Assembly (NCBI GenBank): GCA_037693485.1
Contig: CM075344.1
Location: forward strand, 72,845,501-72,909,500
DNA length: 64,000 nt
Reading direction: 5' to 3'
Source of the DNA: Kitagawia praeruptora
Taxonomy: Eukaryota > Streptophyta > Magnoliopsida > Apiales > Apiaceae
This document shows, in pieces, positions 1 to 10,506 of this stretch. Every line of letters begins with the position of its first letter. Within the stretch, counting starts at the first letter, position 1. The translations under genes and the position numbers were made by a program. The notes beneath the pieces were generated by a model. That model was given only the letters and a program-made list of their open reading frames with translations, was not told the origin of the DNA and did no database searches.

Positions 1-1563
1 TTGGCGTTTAAAAACGTTAATTAATTATATTTAATATTCAACAATTGTTATTATAAAATTATGTTGACATTGTAATTTCGTAAGTTAGAGGAACTTCATT
101 TTTTTTATATAATTAATTTTAAATGACCAGATTTTAATGATTTTTAAATTCTTTTTTGTTTATTATTAGATTGGAGATGTACATATTTATTATAAGATTC
201 AATATAAGAGTATTAGAATATGTGAGTACCATTTTGAACATGTGTCCATGAATTTAAATTTAATATTACATACAAAAAAGTTCTTATAAATGTTCATAAA
301 AATTAATTAAATGAAAAGATACGGGTGTTGGATCACTCTAAAAAATATCAAGCATGACTTCAAAAAACTACATTTGAATTCTGTTTTGTTTATCATACAA
401 TCAAGTTTATCGATAAGTTAAGTCAATCACACCTCTCCTCATATTTACATTTTGCTTCTTTTCATCATATAATCAAATTTATTAACAAACTAAGTAATCA
501 CGTCTCTCATAATGCCATCGATAATAAAAAAGATTTAAAAATGTTATTTTTACTTATCCATGCCAAACTTTGCAAATGTTTATCAATATTGGATTTCAAA
601 AACATTTTTTATGCGATAAAATACGTGTTATCAATATCTTCAAAAATAAGAAAAAATGCCCAAACTACACTATTTTTGCTTAGAACCTGCCCAAAATACC
701 AATAGGCGGTGAGCTTCGTCTTTTTTGCCCACGGACTGTGCATGCTAAGCATGCGCGTCCTGGGATACGCATGTTGGAAATGCGCATCGCAGGACACGCA
801 TCTCCGAGATGTGCAATGACGTCAGCTGACGTCATTTCTTCACAAACAACTCTGATGCTTAAACGGCCAAAAAATCTCCTCAAAATGGCCTCCCCCCGTC
901 CATCACATTTCGGCCACCTCCACAAAAATTGAGGACACTCAAAATGATGCCCAGACCTGCCTACATCTTGCCATATTCATTTGTTGAGTTTTGGCCCCAC
1001 ATGGACGTGTACGAACAGATCTAAAAATGGGATCGGAAAAAAGCTTCGATTTGGATCTTTTTAATCCAGCGAAATAAATTAAAAATGAATAGTATAGACT
1101 TGTAAGAGGGTGAAAAGGCGATCAATTTGATATGTAGTATATGAATGCTCGATGCCAAAGAGTGAACGGATTGTTGTGGTGGCGTTCGAAGAAGATGAAC
1201 AGTGTTTGGCATACGCATGTTGGGCATGAGTATCTCCACCCACGCATCTTCAACATGTACGCATCTTCAAATTGCGTATACCGTGGGTAAAAATGACGGA
1301 GATCAGCGTCGGTAGACATTTTGGGCACGTGAAATTAAATGGTGGGTATTTTGGTTTTTCACCCCGAAAATAATATTATTAATATTAAAGAGGTTAATTA
1401 AAACATGTTTTTTCTTTACTAATTTTTTTCTCTATAATTCTTAAATATTTATGTTTAATTATATTGCACATAAGTTTCAATTTATCATATCAATTTCCAA
1501 ATAATAAAATTTAATGAATAATAATATTATGTAATTAATTTTTAAATGCATGGCTTTATTACA
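1..1563. other. AT-rich intergenic DNA without a supported gene
   Basis: I see no convincing coding sequence here; the open frames are short and unlike known proteins. Most of it is AT-rich. A block from about 640 to 1345 is GC-richer and carries related, diverged segments: ATACGCATGTTGG occurs near 770 and again near 1211, each followed by CACGCATCT-type words. This looks like an old repeat, family unknown. A 20-bp perfect palindrome lies at 816-835. Confidence 0.5.
816..835. promoter_or_regulatory. Perfect palindrome with two TGACGTCA boxes
   Basis: A 20-bp perfect palindrome contains two TGACGTCA octamers (817-824 and 827-834) whose centres are 10 bp apart. Paired TGACG motifs are the known binding arrangement for plant TGA-type bZIP factors (as-1-like elements). 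It lies 1.7 kb upstream of the receptor-kinase start, inside a repeat-like block, so a role in that gene is not shown. It may be part of an old transposon. Confidence 0.35.
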
Positions 1564-1770
1564 TACTACCTCTGTTCCAACGAATTCTTTACGTTTGGGA
1601 CATAGGGTTCGGCACGTATTTTAATCCTCTTATTAAGTATAATTCTATAATCTATTTTTATATTTTTTTCTTCTAAATAAAAATTTAATATTTAAATTTT
1701 GAAAAATAAATTATGAAATTATACTTTATATTCATCTTAAAATATATAAAGAAATGGATGTAATGGAAAG
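1564..1770 (+). mobile_element. Truncated Stowaway-like MITE (left end only)
   Basis: The segment opens with TACTACCTCTGTTCCAACGA, close to the Stowaway terminal consensus that starts CTCCCTCYGT, followed by AT-rich filler. No matching right end is found before the next, complete Stowaway at 1782. The right boundary is therefore only an estimate. Probably an older, decayed copy lying beside the younger one. Confidence 0.4.
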
Positions 1771-1781
1771 ATAAATAGGTA

Positions 1782-2040
1782 CTCCCTCTGTCTCAAAAAA
1801 CTCTTCCCATTTTGACTCGACACGTTTGCCAACGCACACTTTTAATTGTTAATATTTTTAATTTCGTATTAGTATTAAATATAAAAACTTCACTGTATTA
1901 AAGTACTCACAAATACGAATCAAACAAGATCACTCATGACTATATTTTATCTTATAGATTAGACGTAAATTAGTAATTTGTCTCTTGTTATGAACAGTTC
2001 CGACATATGAAAGGAGAAGTGTTTTATGAGACGGAGGGAG
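1782..2040 (+). mobile_element. Stowaway MITE (Tc1/mariner type), complete
   Basis: The terminal inverted repeats are CTCCCTCTGTCTC on the left and GAGACGGAGGGAG on the right. The element is 259 bp and AT-rich and is flanked by TA on both sides (1780-1781 and 2041-2042), the target duplication of Tc1/mariner-type elements. It codes for nothing and depends on a transposase in trans. It ends only about 15 bp before a TATA-like sequence upstream of the lectin receptor kinase, so it is part of that gene's upstream region. Confidence 0.85.
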
Positions 2041-2054
2041 TAGTTTTCTACTGG

Positions 2055-2519
2055 TATAAAACACGGCTACAGCACGGCTGATGTCTAATGACAACTAGAG
2101 AAAGGAGGCGAAAGAGATAAATACAATACAATCCAGCCTTTTCTGTACAAAAAGTTACCGTTACGATAGACACGTGTAAAACAAGCAAGCCACCTGTCAA
2201 AATCTCGTCCATTGGATCCTCATCTCATCTCAACTCATCCTTGGTTCCCACTCAACTCTCTCACTACGCTCCCCTCCGGTCCTCCCCCTTTGTATTTGGG
2301 TTGGGTCTTTCCCTTTCCATGCAAACACAAAAGAATATTATTAGTACAACTACAACATATACATACACGCTTTTTTCTCCTTCTCTGTAAGTATATGTTA
2401 CTATAACATACTCCCGTGATAATCTTGTTCTAGATTTTTCAGACCAAACAAACAAATCTTATATGTTAGTACTACAAGTTTACATACAACTACTACAACT
2501 CTATATGGGTTTCTCGTAG
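2055..2519 (+). promoter_or_regulatory. Putative core promoter and leader of the lectin receptor kinase, with uORF
   Basis: A TATA-like TATAAAA lies at 2055-2061. The following stretch is CT-rich (about 2215-2300), as many plant 5' leaders are, and holds a G-box-type CACGTG at 2171-2176. An upstream reading frame of 18 codons runs 2463-2519, with a second in-frame ATG at 2505. It ends 9 nt before the main start codon and could lower translation of the kinase. The true transcription start cannot be told from sequence, so the promoter call is tentative; the uORF is directly visible. Confidence 0.35.
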
Positions 2520-2528
2520 ATTTCACTA

Positions 2529-4640
2529 ATGTCGAATCCCAACGTTAAATTTCTTTATTTCATTTTTATTTTCTTACACTTCTTCTATTTATCCGGCGCC
2601 GCCACTGATTTTGACTTCGGGACGTTAACTCTAAGTAGCTTAAAGCTTTTGGGTGATGCACACTGGAGCAATGATACTTTAATGCTCACTAAAGACCTCG
2701 CCGTCCCTAATTCCGGCGCCGGAAAAGTGCTCTACTCTAAACCCATCAAAATCCGGCAACCTGGGGTTGATATTGTGGCGAGCTTTACATCGTTTTTCTC
2801 GTTCTCTGTTACTAATCTCAATCCGTCTTCTATTGGAGGTGGTTTAGCTTTCATTATATCGCCGGATGATGAGTCGGTGGGGAATTCCGGCGGGTATCTT
2901 GGGATTATAAACGATGCTCCAAACGGCGTCGTTGCAGTTGAGTTTGATACTTTGATGGATGTAGAGTTTAAAGATATTAATGGGAATCACGTGGGTTTGG
3001 ATCTAAACTCGATGATATCGACTCAAGTTGGTGATTTGGAATCGATTGATGTTGATCTTAAAAGTGGCACTGTTGTTAACTCGTGGGTCGAGTACTCCGG
3101 GTCAACTCAGGTATTCAATATCTCGGTTTCGTATTCTAATTCAAAGCCTAAACAGCCCCTTTTGTCATTTGTTCTTGATCTTGATGAATATGTTGGTGAT
3201 TTTATGTATGTTGGGTTTAGTGGGTCAACTCAGGGTAGTACTGAAACTCATAGCATTTTATGGTGGAGTTTTACTTCACATTTTGATACTGATTCTAAAA
3301 ATAATTCAGCTTCGATATCTCCTCCACCCACGAGTCCTTTGATGAACCCAACTGCTAACTCGATTAGCCCGCCACCCACTGAGTCGTCGAATACTACTGT
3401 TTTACGTAGTTCGGATAGTGGCAAAAAGTGTCATAACCAATTGTGTAAGGAAGGTGCTGGGGCTGTTGTTGGAGTAGTAACGGCTGGGGCATTTGGCTTG
3501 GCCTTGTTTGCGATGCTTCTTTTTTGGGTTTATTCGAAGAAAGTAAAGCATGTGAAAAAATCGAGATCATTGGCATCGGAGTATATTAAAATGCCCAAGG
3601 AGTTTAGCTATAAACAGCTTAAATTGGCTACAAAAAGATTTGATTCATCGCGGATTATTGGTCATGGGGCGTTTGGGACTGTTTACAAGGGGATATTGAG
3701 GGAGACGGGCGACATTGTGGCAGTAAAGAAGTGTAGTCACAGTGGACAAGGTAAGGCGGAGTTTTTCTCTGAATTGTCGATAATTGGGACACTTAGGCAT
3801 AGGAATCTTGTTAGGCTTCAAGGTTGGTGTCATGAGAAAGGCGAAATTTTGTTAGTTTATGATTACATGCCTAATGGGAGTCTTGACAAGGCATTGTACG
3901 AATCAAGAATGACATTGCAATGGGCTCATAGGAAGAAGGTATTGATGGGTGTTGCTTCTGCTCTGGCCTATTTACATCAAGAATGCGAAAATCAAGTGAT
4001 TCATAGGGATGTGAAGAGTAGTAACATCATGTTGGATGAAGATTTTAACGCTAAATTAGGCGATTTTGGGTTAGCTAGGCAAATTGAGCACAACAAGTCT
4101 CCGGATGCCACAGTGGCTGCAGGAACAATGGGGTACTTGGCTCCAGAGTATTTATTAACAGGACGAGCAACTGAGAAGACTGATGTGTTTAGTTATGGGG
4201 CGGTAGTGCTTGAGATAGCTAGCGGAAGGAGACCAATCGAAAAGGATGTTAAAAGGGTTGAGAAAATCGGGGTTGGCAGCAATCTCGTAGAATGGGTTTG
4301 GAGTTTACACAAAGAAGGAAGTCTTTTAGTTGCAGCTGATCCAAGGCTTGGTGGGGAGTTTGAAGAGAGTGAAATGAGGAGAGTGTTACTGGTCGGGCTA
4401 GCTTGTTCTCACCCTGACCCAATAGCTAGACCCACAATGAGAGCTGTGGTTCAGATGCTAGTGGGTGAAACAGAGGTTCCAATTGTCCCTAGAACCAAGC
4501 CATCAATGACTTTTAGTACCTCTCATTTGATACTCAATTTGCAAGACAGTGTTTCTGACTTGAATGGCATGGTCACTATTTCCACTTCCTCATCGGAACA
4601 CAGCTACAATGGTGGTGGTAGCATGGTAGAACTAGTGTAG
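2529..4640 (+). CDS. L-type lectin receptor-like kinase, class VIII
   Basis: A 703-residue single-exon protein with the full architecture of plant L-type lectin receptor kinases, which sit in the plasma membrane and signal through an intracellular Ser/Thr kinase. Residues 1-25 are a signal peptide. The legume-lectin domain covers about 26-258, including VAVEFDTLMD, GNHVGLDLN and YVGFSGSTQGSTETHS. A Ser/Pro-rich linker follows, then one membrane segment at about 309-335. The kinase domain (about 365-645) has GHGAFG near 378, the VAVKK lysine near 400, HRDVKSSN near 492, DFG near 512 and APE near 538, so it should be active (RD type). The lectin domain reads like Arabidopsis LecRK-VIII.1/VIII.2 as I remember them; VIII.1 versus VIII.2 is not decided. 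The ATG opens directly into the signal peptide. No lesion is seen. The ligand is unknown. Confidence 0.95.
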   Translation: MSNPNVKFLYFIFIFLHFFYLSGAATDFDFGTLTLSSLKLLGDAHWSNDTLMLTKDLAVPNSGAGKVLYSKPIKIRQPGVDIVASFTSFFSFSVTNLNPSSIGGGLAFIISPDDESVGNSGGYLGIINDAPNGVVAVEFDTLMDVEFKDINGNHVGLDLNSMISTQVGDLESIDVDLKSGTVVNSWVEYSGSTQVFNISVSYSNSKPKQPLLSFVLDLDEYVGDFMYVGFSGSTQGSTETHSILWWSFTSHFDTDSKNNSASISPPPTSPLMNPTANSISPPPTESSNTTVLRSSDSGKKCHNQLCKEGAGAVVGVVTAGAFGLALFAMLLFWVYSKKVKHVKKSRSLASEYIKMPKEFSYKQLKLATKRFDSSRIIGHGAFGTVYKGILRETGDIVAVKKCSHSGQGKAEFFSELSIIGTLRHRNLVRLQGWCHEKGEILLVYDYMPNGSLDKALYESRMTLQWAHRKKVLMGVASALAYLHQECENQVIHRDVKSSNIMLDEDFNAKLGDFGLARQIEHNKSPDATVAAGTMGYLAPEYLLTGRATEKTDVFSYGAVVLEIASGRRPIEKDVKRVEKIGVGSNLVEWVWSLHKEGSLLVAADPRLGGEFEESEMRRVLLVGLACSHPDPIARPTMRAVVQMLVGETEVPIVPRTKPSMTFSTSHLILNLQDSVSDLNGMVTISTSSSEHSYNGGGSMVELV

Positions 4641-4986
4641 TCACTATCTAATCTTGGTCATCTTTTTTGTTTTTATTTATCATTTATATATGTACAATCT
4701 TTTGTATATAAAATAATGTGTATGTAATGTATAAGACAATTTTTAACATATAAAACAGAAGGGATTGGTGATGGGCTTCAATTTTTGTGGGATATTTAGG
4801 TGTGGATTATGAAATAGGTAAGAAGTTGCTTTCTAAAGCAAAGCTCAATTTGTCAAAAGCATGAAGAGTTTGAGTACAAGTTTGGTGGAGTAGAAAGACA
4901 AAAAGTAGATCTCTTTAAGTTTCATATAATAAATTATGATAAATTTGTTGTAATTTGTATCCAATAATGATTTTTTTAATTAAATA
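4641..4986. other. 3' flank of the receptor kinase gene
   Basis: AT-rich sequence after the stop codon, presumably 3' UTR and terminator; an AATAATG-like polyadenylation word lies near 4712. No gene seen. Confidence 0.4.
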
Positions 4987-5020
4987 ATAGTTGATAACTC
5001 ATGCGAAGCACGGGTCGCGC
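4987..5020 (-). mobile_element. Degenerate Helitron-like 3' end
   Basis: Read on the minus strand this is GACCCGTGCTTCGCATGAG followed by TTATCAACTAT. It parallels the + strand sequence at 9428-9459 (GACCCATACTTCGCACGGG then CTATCATCTAGT). Both look like decayed forms of a perfect CCCGTGC-TTC-GCACGGG hairpin followed by about 10 nt and CTAG. A hairpin just before a CTRR end is the known 3' structure of Helitrons. Here the final G is lost (CTAT). The 5' end of the element is not located. Confidence 0.4.
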
Positions 5021-5030
5021 ATGTGTTGAG

Positions 5031-5086
5031 ATCAAAATATTAATATTATAAATAAATTATCAAAATATTAATATTATAAATAAATT
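5031..5086. repeat. Two tandem copies of a 28-bp AT-rich unit
   Basis: The unit starting ATCAAAATATTAATATTATA occurs at 5031-5058 and again at 5059-5086. The surrounding 5087-5334 is plain AT-rich DNA with no gene. Confidence 0.7.
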
Positions 5087-5334
5087 ATCGATAATAAATA
5101 TAATTAATGAGTATTATTTAAATATGTATTTTCAGAAAATAAAAGCATATAATAAATAAATATTATTAAATTATGTAGTTATAGAGAGTCAATAAAGGTG
5201 AAATTAAAATAGATAAATAAATAAATAAAATTAATAATTATTATTTAAATATAAATTTGTAGAGAATTGAATGACAAAGTATTTAACAAATAAACGCTAT
5301 TTTTTTGTTTGCTAATTTAAATAAATGCTACTCC

Positions 5335-5421
5335 TATAACTTATTTTTGATATTTTCTTTTTTTGTATAAAAATAGAATAATTCTATTTTTATACAAAAA
5401 AAATATCAAAAATAAGTTATA
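5335..5421. repeat. Long near-perfect inverted repeat (foldback)
   Basis: Two arms of about 41-45 nt, starting TATAACTTATTTTTGATATT and ending with its complement, meet at a single central base near 5380 with no spacer. The left arm has about 4 extra bases in a T run. The transcript would form one long hairpin. No transposon ends or clear target duplication were found. Confidence 0.7.
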
Positions 5422-5584
5422 GAACCATCCTTAAAATACACCTTAAAATGCGTGTCAGATACGCAGTTTTTTATGTTAAGAAATGGATGGAAGAGAGGGA
5501 GTATTTAATTATGTGGTTATAGGAAATCGAACACGGGATGATATTAAAGAAATAAAATTAAATAAATAAATCTTATATAATTAT

Positions 5585-6518
5585 TGTTATAGCCAAAATT
5601 CTATTCGGGTTTTTCTACATGGATTCGGGGTAATGTTGAATTCAATTTGGGAATTCTACTAATCTGATCAGGATTTTGATGAGGAAAGAAATCAGACGCG
5701 CCCTCTTCTTTTTTACAAGGAGGGTGCGCCCTCTATAATAAAAATGCATGAAGGAATTCTCTGTTAAGTTGGTTTCTGAGGAATTATTGAAGAATTCTCT
5801 CTTAGGGTATACCAGGAGGGGGTGTTCGTTGCAGAAGGCGTTGCAGAAGGCATTCAGGCCTGGATTTAAGAACCCTTCTTGAACACATAGGGCGCGCCAT
5901 AAGGTGGGAAGATGGATATTTTTTGGTGTGTACTTTGGAGTTCTGTTCTTGTTATCAATGGGTGCACCTTCTTTGGGGAACTTCGGGATAATCCTGCACT
6001 TTGCACCCAAAAGCTCTACATCACTTGTCCTGCTATCTGGTGGGCGCTTCTCATTCTGGGGATAAGGATGCGTTCCAAGTGGTAAACCATGGTTATACCT
6101 ACGTCCTTGAAATCTGGAAATAGCTGGTAGCGAAAAGGACTAGTCCTCGATGGGGGAAGATTCCTTATTCCTGAAGTCTAGAGATCATGGATGGGCCTTA
6201 GGCCTTTGTGGTTAGGACTCATAGCGGAACATTCGGGAAGTTGAACCAACCATCCAAGCCCATTTAGGTTTCTTGCTCTCCAAGAATTACATATGGCTTG
6301 ATCCCCTATAAATACCATAAATACCAGGGATACGTAGGTCGATTGGAAGTTGGAATTTGAGAGTTCTGAGATAGCCACCATTAACCCTAATCAATCTCAG
6401 CCACCAATTATATACAATCATCACGTACCATCACTTCTTTCGGCGAAGAATCACCATCGTAGATCTTGTTTCCGATGACGTACCCAAGAATTTGTTGTTC
6501 CAAATTTCCCCGCCAACA
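5585..6518 (+). mobile_element. Solo LTR, 934 bp, with 5-bp target duplication
   Basis: The segment begins TGTTATAGCC and ends CCGCCAACA. It is flanked on both sides by ATTAT (5580-5584 and 6519-6523). A TATA box (CTATAAATACC) near 6304 gives a plausible U3/R boundary and sets the + orientation. There is no internal region or second LTR, so this is best read as a solo LTR left by recombination. A 122-codon minus-strand open frame inside it has no recognisable domain and is not reported as a gene. The family is not identified. Confidence 0.65.
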
Positions 6519-6523
6519 ATTAT

Positions 6524-7046
6524 GTTGTTGGAATGAATCGAATCTCGAACTAAATAATAACCAAATTATTATTTTGATACTTTAATATTATTTCACACCA
6601 TTAAAATGATTTTACACGTTAATAAATAATATAGATACCAACTTGTATGGTCTCATTGAGATCGTTTCTTTTACTTTTTCTCACTCTTTTTCGTGTTGCC
6701 TTTCTTGTAAACTTGCAGTCTTTTCTTTTTTCTTTTGGGTTCAAACTTCAAACCATATAAATTACTAAATTAGTAGCTCTGATTGGTAGAGTTAGTTTTT
6801 GTAAAATTCACATTATCTAGTGAAAGATTCACATCTAATACTACTTTGCAAGATTTATCCATTTTACTTTTTCCAAGTGCACTACATGATAATTTCGAAA
6901 ATTAATAATTATGGTACGCCTCTGAAGTTTAAGGTTTTTGAAAAAAAGGCATCACAACTCGTAAGTACTATACTAGTACACTAGTGCGGTAGTAAATAGA
7001 AGTATCAATTGTTTTACACTTATGATCATTAGCAAATAGTAAATAG
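6524..7046. other. Intergenic DNA, nothing recognised
   Basis: AT-rich sequence without coding potential or recognisable transposon ends. Confidence 0.5.
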
Positions 7047-7245
7047 CCCGTTTGAGAAATCTTATTTTTCAGAAATAAGTTACTTATTTTGGAAAAAAGT
7101 TAGGAAATATGTACTTTTTTCTGAAATAAGTAACTTATTTTTGCAAGATTACGAATATTAAACTCCCCATACACATATTTTTCTAAAAAAATATATGTAA
7201 ATACAAATTTTTTTCCGAAATAAGTAAGTTATAAGTTACCGGACA
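7047..7245. mobile_element. Foldback MITE-like segment
   Basis: Palindromic words such as AAATAAGTTACTTATTTT recur in both orientations around an AT-rich centre, between a left AGCCCGTTTGAGAAAT and a right side ending near ACCGGACAAAATTGCC. This is the look of a small foldback element. Exact ends and a target duplication are not certain. Confidence 0.35.
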
Positions 7246-7269
7246 AAATTGCCAAAAAGACTCTAAGAG

Positions 7270-7661
7270 GGTGTTTGGGATTGCTTAAAATAAGTTACTT
7301 TTGACTTAACGGGGGTGTTTTTAACTTAAAGGAAAAAGTGAAGTTGTTTACTTTAAGTTGAATGAAAGTGTTTGGGTAATTTTACTTAAAGTTAAATGGG
7401 GATTTAATAATTTTGACTTTCAGTGAAATTTGACTTAAAAAAATTTAAAAATCATAATATTTAAACTTTACAAGAATTGTGAAAAAAGAAAAAAAAAAAA
7501 CTCCATAAGTCATAAGTCATAAGTCAAAAGTACCTAAATGGAACTTCTGGCTTAAAGCAGTTTTTTAACTTAAAGTCGGCTTAAAGCCAATGGTTGCCAA
7601 ACACGCAAAAAACAACTTAAAGTCAGCTTTTGCTTTAAGTTAATGTTCCCAAACAGGCTGT
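7270..7661. mobile_element. hAT-like MITE, about 390 bp
   Basis: The outer ends GGTGTTTGGGA and TCCCAAACAGG are inverted repeats sharing TGTTTGGGA. Inside are further inverted words built on ACTTAAAGT/AAGTTA. The 8-bp flanks CTCTAAGA and CTGTAAGT agree at 6 of 8 bases, compatible with an aged 8-bp hAT target duplication. It has no coding capacity. Confidence 0.5.
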
Positions 7662-7921
7662 AAGTCATGTTACTCTGTTCAGCTTTTCTATCTCTGAGGT
7701 ACTCATTAGTTTCCAGAAAAAACCAGATCATCCAGCTTTTATCGTTTCGCAATGCGGACCACATGCATGAATAGTTGCACACATTTGGGGTCTTTGGATC
7801 TGCTCAAATTCCACTTATAAGTGAACATAAACATGTACAAACACCTCCGATGTATTTATCTTAAAGGGTTAGCATGTTTGGAATCTATAACCTTTTTATT
7901 AATTTTAAAGGTAGCTAAAGT

Positions 7922-9458
7922 TTGGTTCGCACTATATTTTGGTTTCACCCATTTTTGGTTCACATTATATTTTGGTTTCACCCCAAAACTCCTATTTTCC
8001 CTAGAATATTATGTTATTTTTTTAAAAAAAAAAAGAAAAAATAGAATAAAAATAGAAATCCTATTATAATTATAATTCTTTTTGTAATTTTTATCTTATT
8101 ATAATTATAATTCTTTTATTTGTAATTTTTTTAAAAAAATCACATTTCCACTAAAATACTATGTTCCTTTAAAAAGAGTTAAAAATAGAGTTCTTATGAT
8201 GATTATAATTCTTTTGTTTATAATTTTTTTAACTTGAAAAAACCAATTAATGATCAAAAATCACCAACAAATAGAGGGTAAAACACCAACGAATACGTAG
8301 TCAGATCGTATAACATTTGATAAAACACTAACGAATCTATAACTTTTATTAGTAAATTTCTGTTTAATGATATTTTCGTAACAAATTTGGTTTCACCCTT
8401 ATTTCATCACAGATTCATACTCCCCTAAAATTCATATTATTTTCTAAAACAATTGTTTGGAATTTTGTTTTAATTATAATTATTTTACTATAATATTACT
8501 GAATTGTACAAATAACGTATATATTAGAACCAGAACCATGTATGTTATGTTTTCTTGATTGTTTAAAATATAATCTTAAATAAATAATAAATAAATCTAT
8601 ATCTATAACGTGTATTAATAACAAAACCCCTTTTTAATGTACTATTTTATACCAAATTTGGTTCGTACCATATTTTGGTTTCACCCCAAGACTCCTATTT
8701 TCTCTAGAATTCTATGTTATTTTATAAAATAAATAAATAAATTATATTACAATTATAATTTTTTTATTGCAACTTAATAAAAAAAAAAGACTACGAATAC
8801 AAATGTTAATCTACGGTGACATGTTTATCTATAACAAACGAAATACATTTTTAATGGTAATTCGGTACCAAAAATTGGTTCCACCCATAAGATTCCTATT
8901 TCTCCAAGGATTCTATATTATTTTTTATTAAAATAATAAATTGTTAATACTATTATAATTGTAATTTTTTTTATAACTCTATTCAGTTCACAAATAACGT
9001 ATTTATCATAATCATGTACATTTTAACGTATATATCGGAATCATTTAGTTTTTTTTCTCGATTTTCTTAAATAAACTTAAATAAATAATATATAAAATGA
9101 CCTTTATTAATAAACAAATTCTTTGTAAATAACGTAATTTTTTATAATAAATTAATGATCAATTTAATTAAATTTTCTCGGGCCCTTATCATCTAATATC
9201 TTATTTGTAAGTGAAATCACGTTTTAATGATACTTACTTCTAAATTTGTGTCTCCTAAAAATATTGGAATTTTGATGTAATTACAATTCTTTTTTTATAA
9301 ACTACTGAGTTCCATAAATATCGTAATTTTCTTTTATACTTTTATCATTTTTATATTATTTTTTAATGATAAATAAAATATTTCCTATAAAATTTAATAA
9401 AAAATGATCAATTTTAATAAATTATTTCGACCCATACTTCGCACGGGCTATCATCTAG
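7922..9458 (+). mobile_element. Helitron-like element with degenerate internal repeats and a CTAG end
   Basis: The 3' end reads CCCATACTTCGCACGGG (imperfect hairpin), then CTATCAT, then CTAG at 9455-9458 followed by T, the usual Helitron 3' layout. Inside, about five diverged units share the order 'TTTGGTTTCACCCC - ACTCCTATTTT - TCTAGAATTCTATGTTATT - AT-rich tail', near 7922, 8380, 8650, 8870 and 9230. The 5' TC end is not located, so the start given is that of the first internal repeat. No Rep/helicase gene is present, so the element is non-autonomous. Confidence 0.45.
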
Positions 9459-9612
9459 TAATTATGTATAAGTAATTACTCCATAACAATTACATACTCT
9501 TTCTCTCTTATTTTTTTTCAAATCATAATCCACCAAAAATTCCAACATAATTAAGATTATACGTGAGAAGTGAAGAATTCATGGATATTAGTTATCGTCC
9601 AAATTTGCAATG

Positions 9613-10107
9613 ATTAAGTGTACGTTTGGGGTATCTTAAAATAAGTAGCTTATGGCTTATAAGCACTTATGTCATATAAGTGATGAGTAGAGCAGATATT
9701 AGAGTGTTTGGTAAATCAGAACTTAAAATCAGTAGACTGTTTGGATAAATCAGAACTTATAAGTTAACTTTTTTTTATAATTTTCAAAATATTTATTTTT
9801 TTTATATATAACAATGGATATCAACGGATAGATCTCGATGAATAGAGAAATTTGATATATACATATCAATTTTCTAATGAACGGATCGATAGATATATGG
9901 TTTTAAAGATTTGAAGGATATTATATATTGCGTATATCGAGAATAAGTTATAAGTTGAAAGTTAAGAATTCTTAACATTCAACTTATGGGTTTATAAGTT
10001 ATAAGTTGAGCTAAAACTTATTTTGGCAAACACCCCCATAAGTGCTTATGGTCTTATAAGCCATAAGTTGGCAGAAAAATGGAAAGCCAAACATGGCCTT
10101 AGTAAGT
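9613..10107. mobile_element. Foldback MITE built on CTTATAAG words
   Basis: The left side (GTACGTTTGGGGTA then GCTTATGGCTTATAAGCACT) is the inverted counterpart of the right side (AGTGCTTATGGTCTTATAAG, then GCCAAACATGGCC). Termini with GTTTGG are shared with the MITE at 7270. No coding capacity; the exact target duplication is unclear. Confidence 0.5.
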
Positions 10108-10119
10108 TTGGGAATAAAG

Positions 10120-10230
10120 GGCCTGTTTGTTTTCTCATTTTAGTGTTGATCCATAAGTCGGGTGTTTGCCAAAATAAATTTTAGCTAAACTTATAACTTA
10201 TAACTTATAAGTTCATAAGTTGAATGTTAA
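10120..10230. mobile_element. Partial inverted copy of the preceding MITE
   Basis: It starts GGGCCTGTTTG and contains a stretch from TTGCCAAAATAAATTTTAGC to TTGAATGTTAAG that is nearly the exact complement of about 9965-10045. It is a truncated second copy in the opposite orientation, so the pair could fold back on itself. Confidence 0.5.
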
Positions 10231-10430
10231 GACTCCAACCAAAAATCGATACAATTTCATTTGTTAAGTGGATATATATACATATGTACAAGATTTTCAT
10301 CTAGTAAAAGGTACGTATTCTTAATTTTTTAAATTTTATTAATTATTACTATTATTGTTTATACGTGCTTGTTGATCTATTTACATGTAAATCTTTGTCA
10401 CTCACTAGTTATTATACACATGCATTAAGT

Positions 10431-10506
10431 CTGGGGTTTTCATGGAAATAGTCTCCCTACTCGAAAAAATAGGGGCATGATTGCGTACATCTTACTCTTC
10501 GCAAAG
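10431..10506 (+). mobile_element. SINE-like fragment
   Basis: The words CTGGGGTTTTCATGGAAATA, CTCCCTACTCGAAAAAATAG and GCATGATTGCGTACATCTTA resemble the body of a tRNA-derived SINE type common in plants (AACAGCCTC..., GGTAGGGGTAAG, CTGCGTACATCTTACCCTCC) as I remember it. The tRNA-like head and A-rich tail are not recognisable, so this is at most a decayed fragment. It lies immediately outside the CACTA element. Confidence 0.4.

Noticed and set aside
5642..6010. 122-codon minus-strand frame within the solo LTR
   Set aside because: It is inside a TG...CA LTR bounded by a target duplication; no domain recognised.
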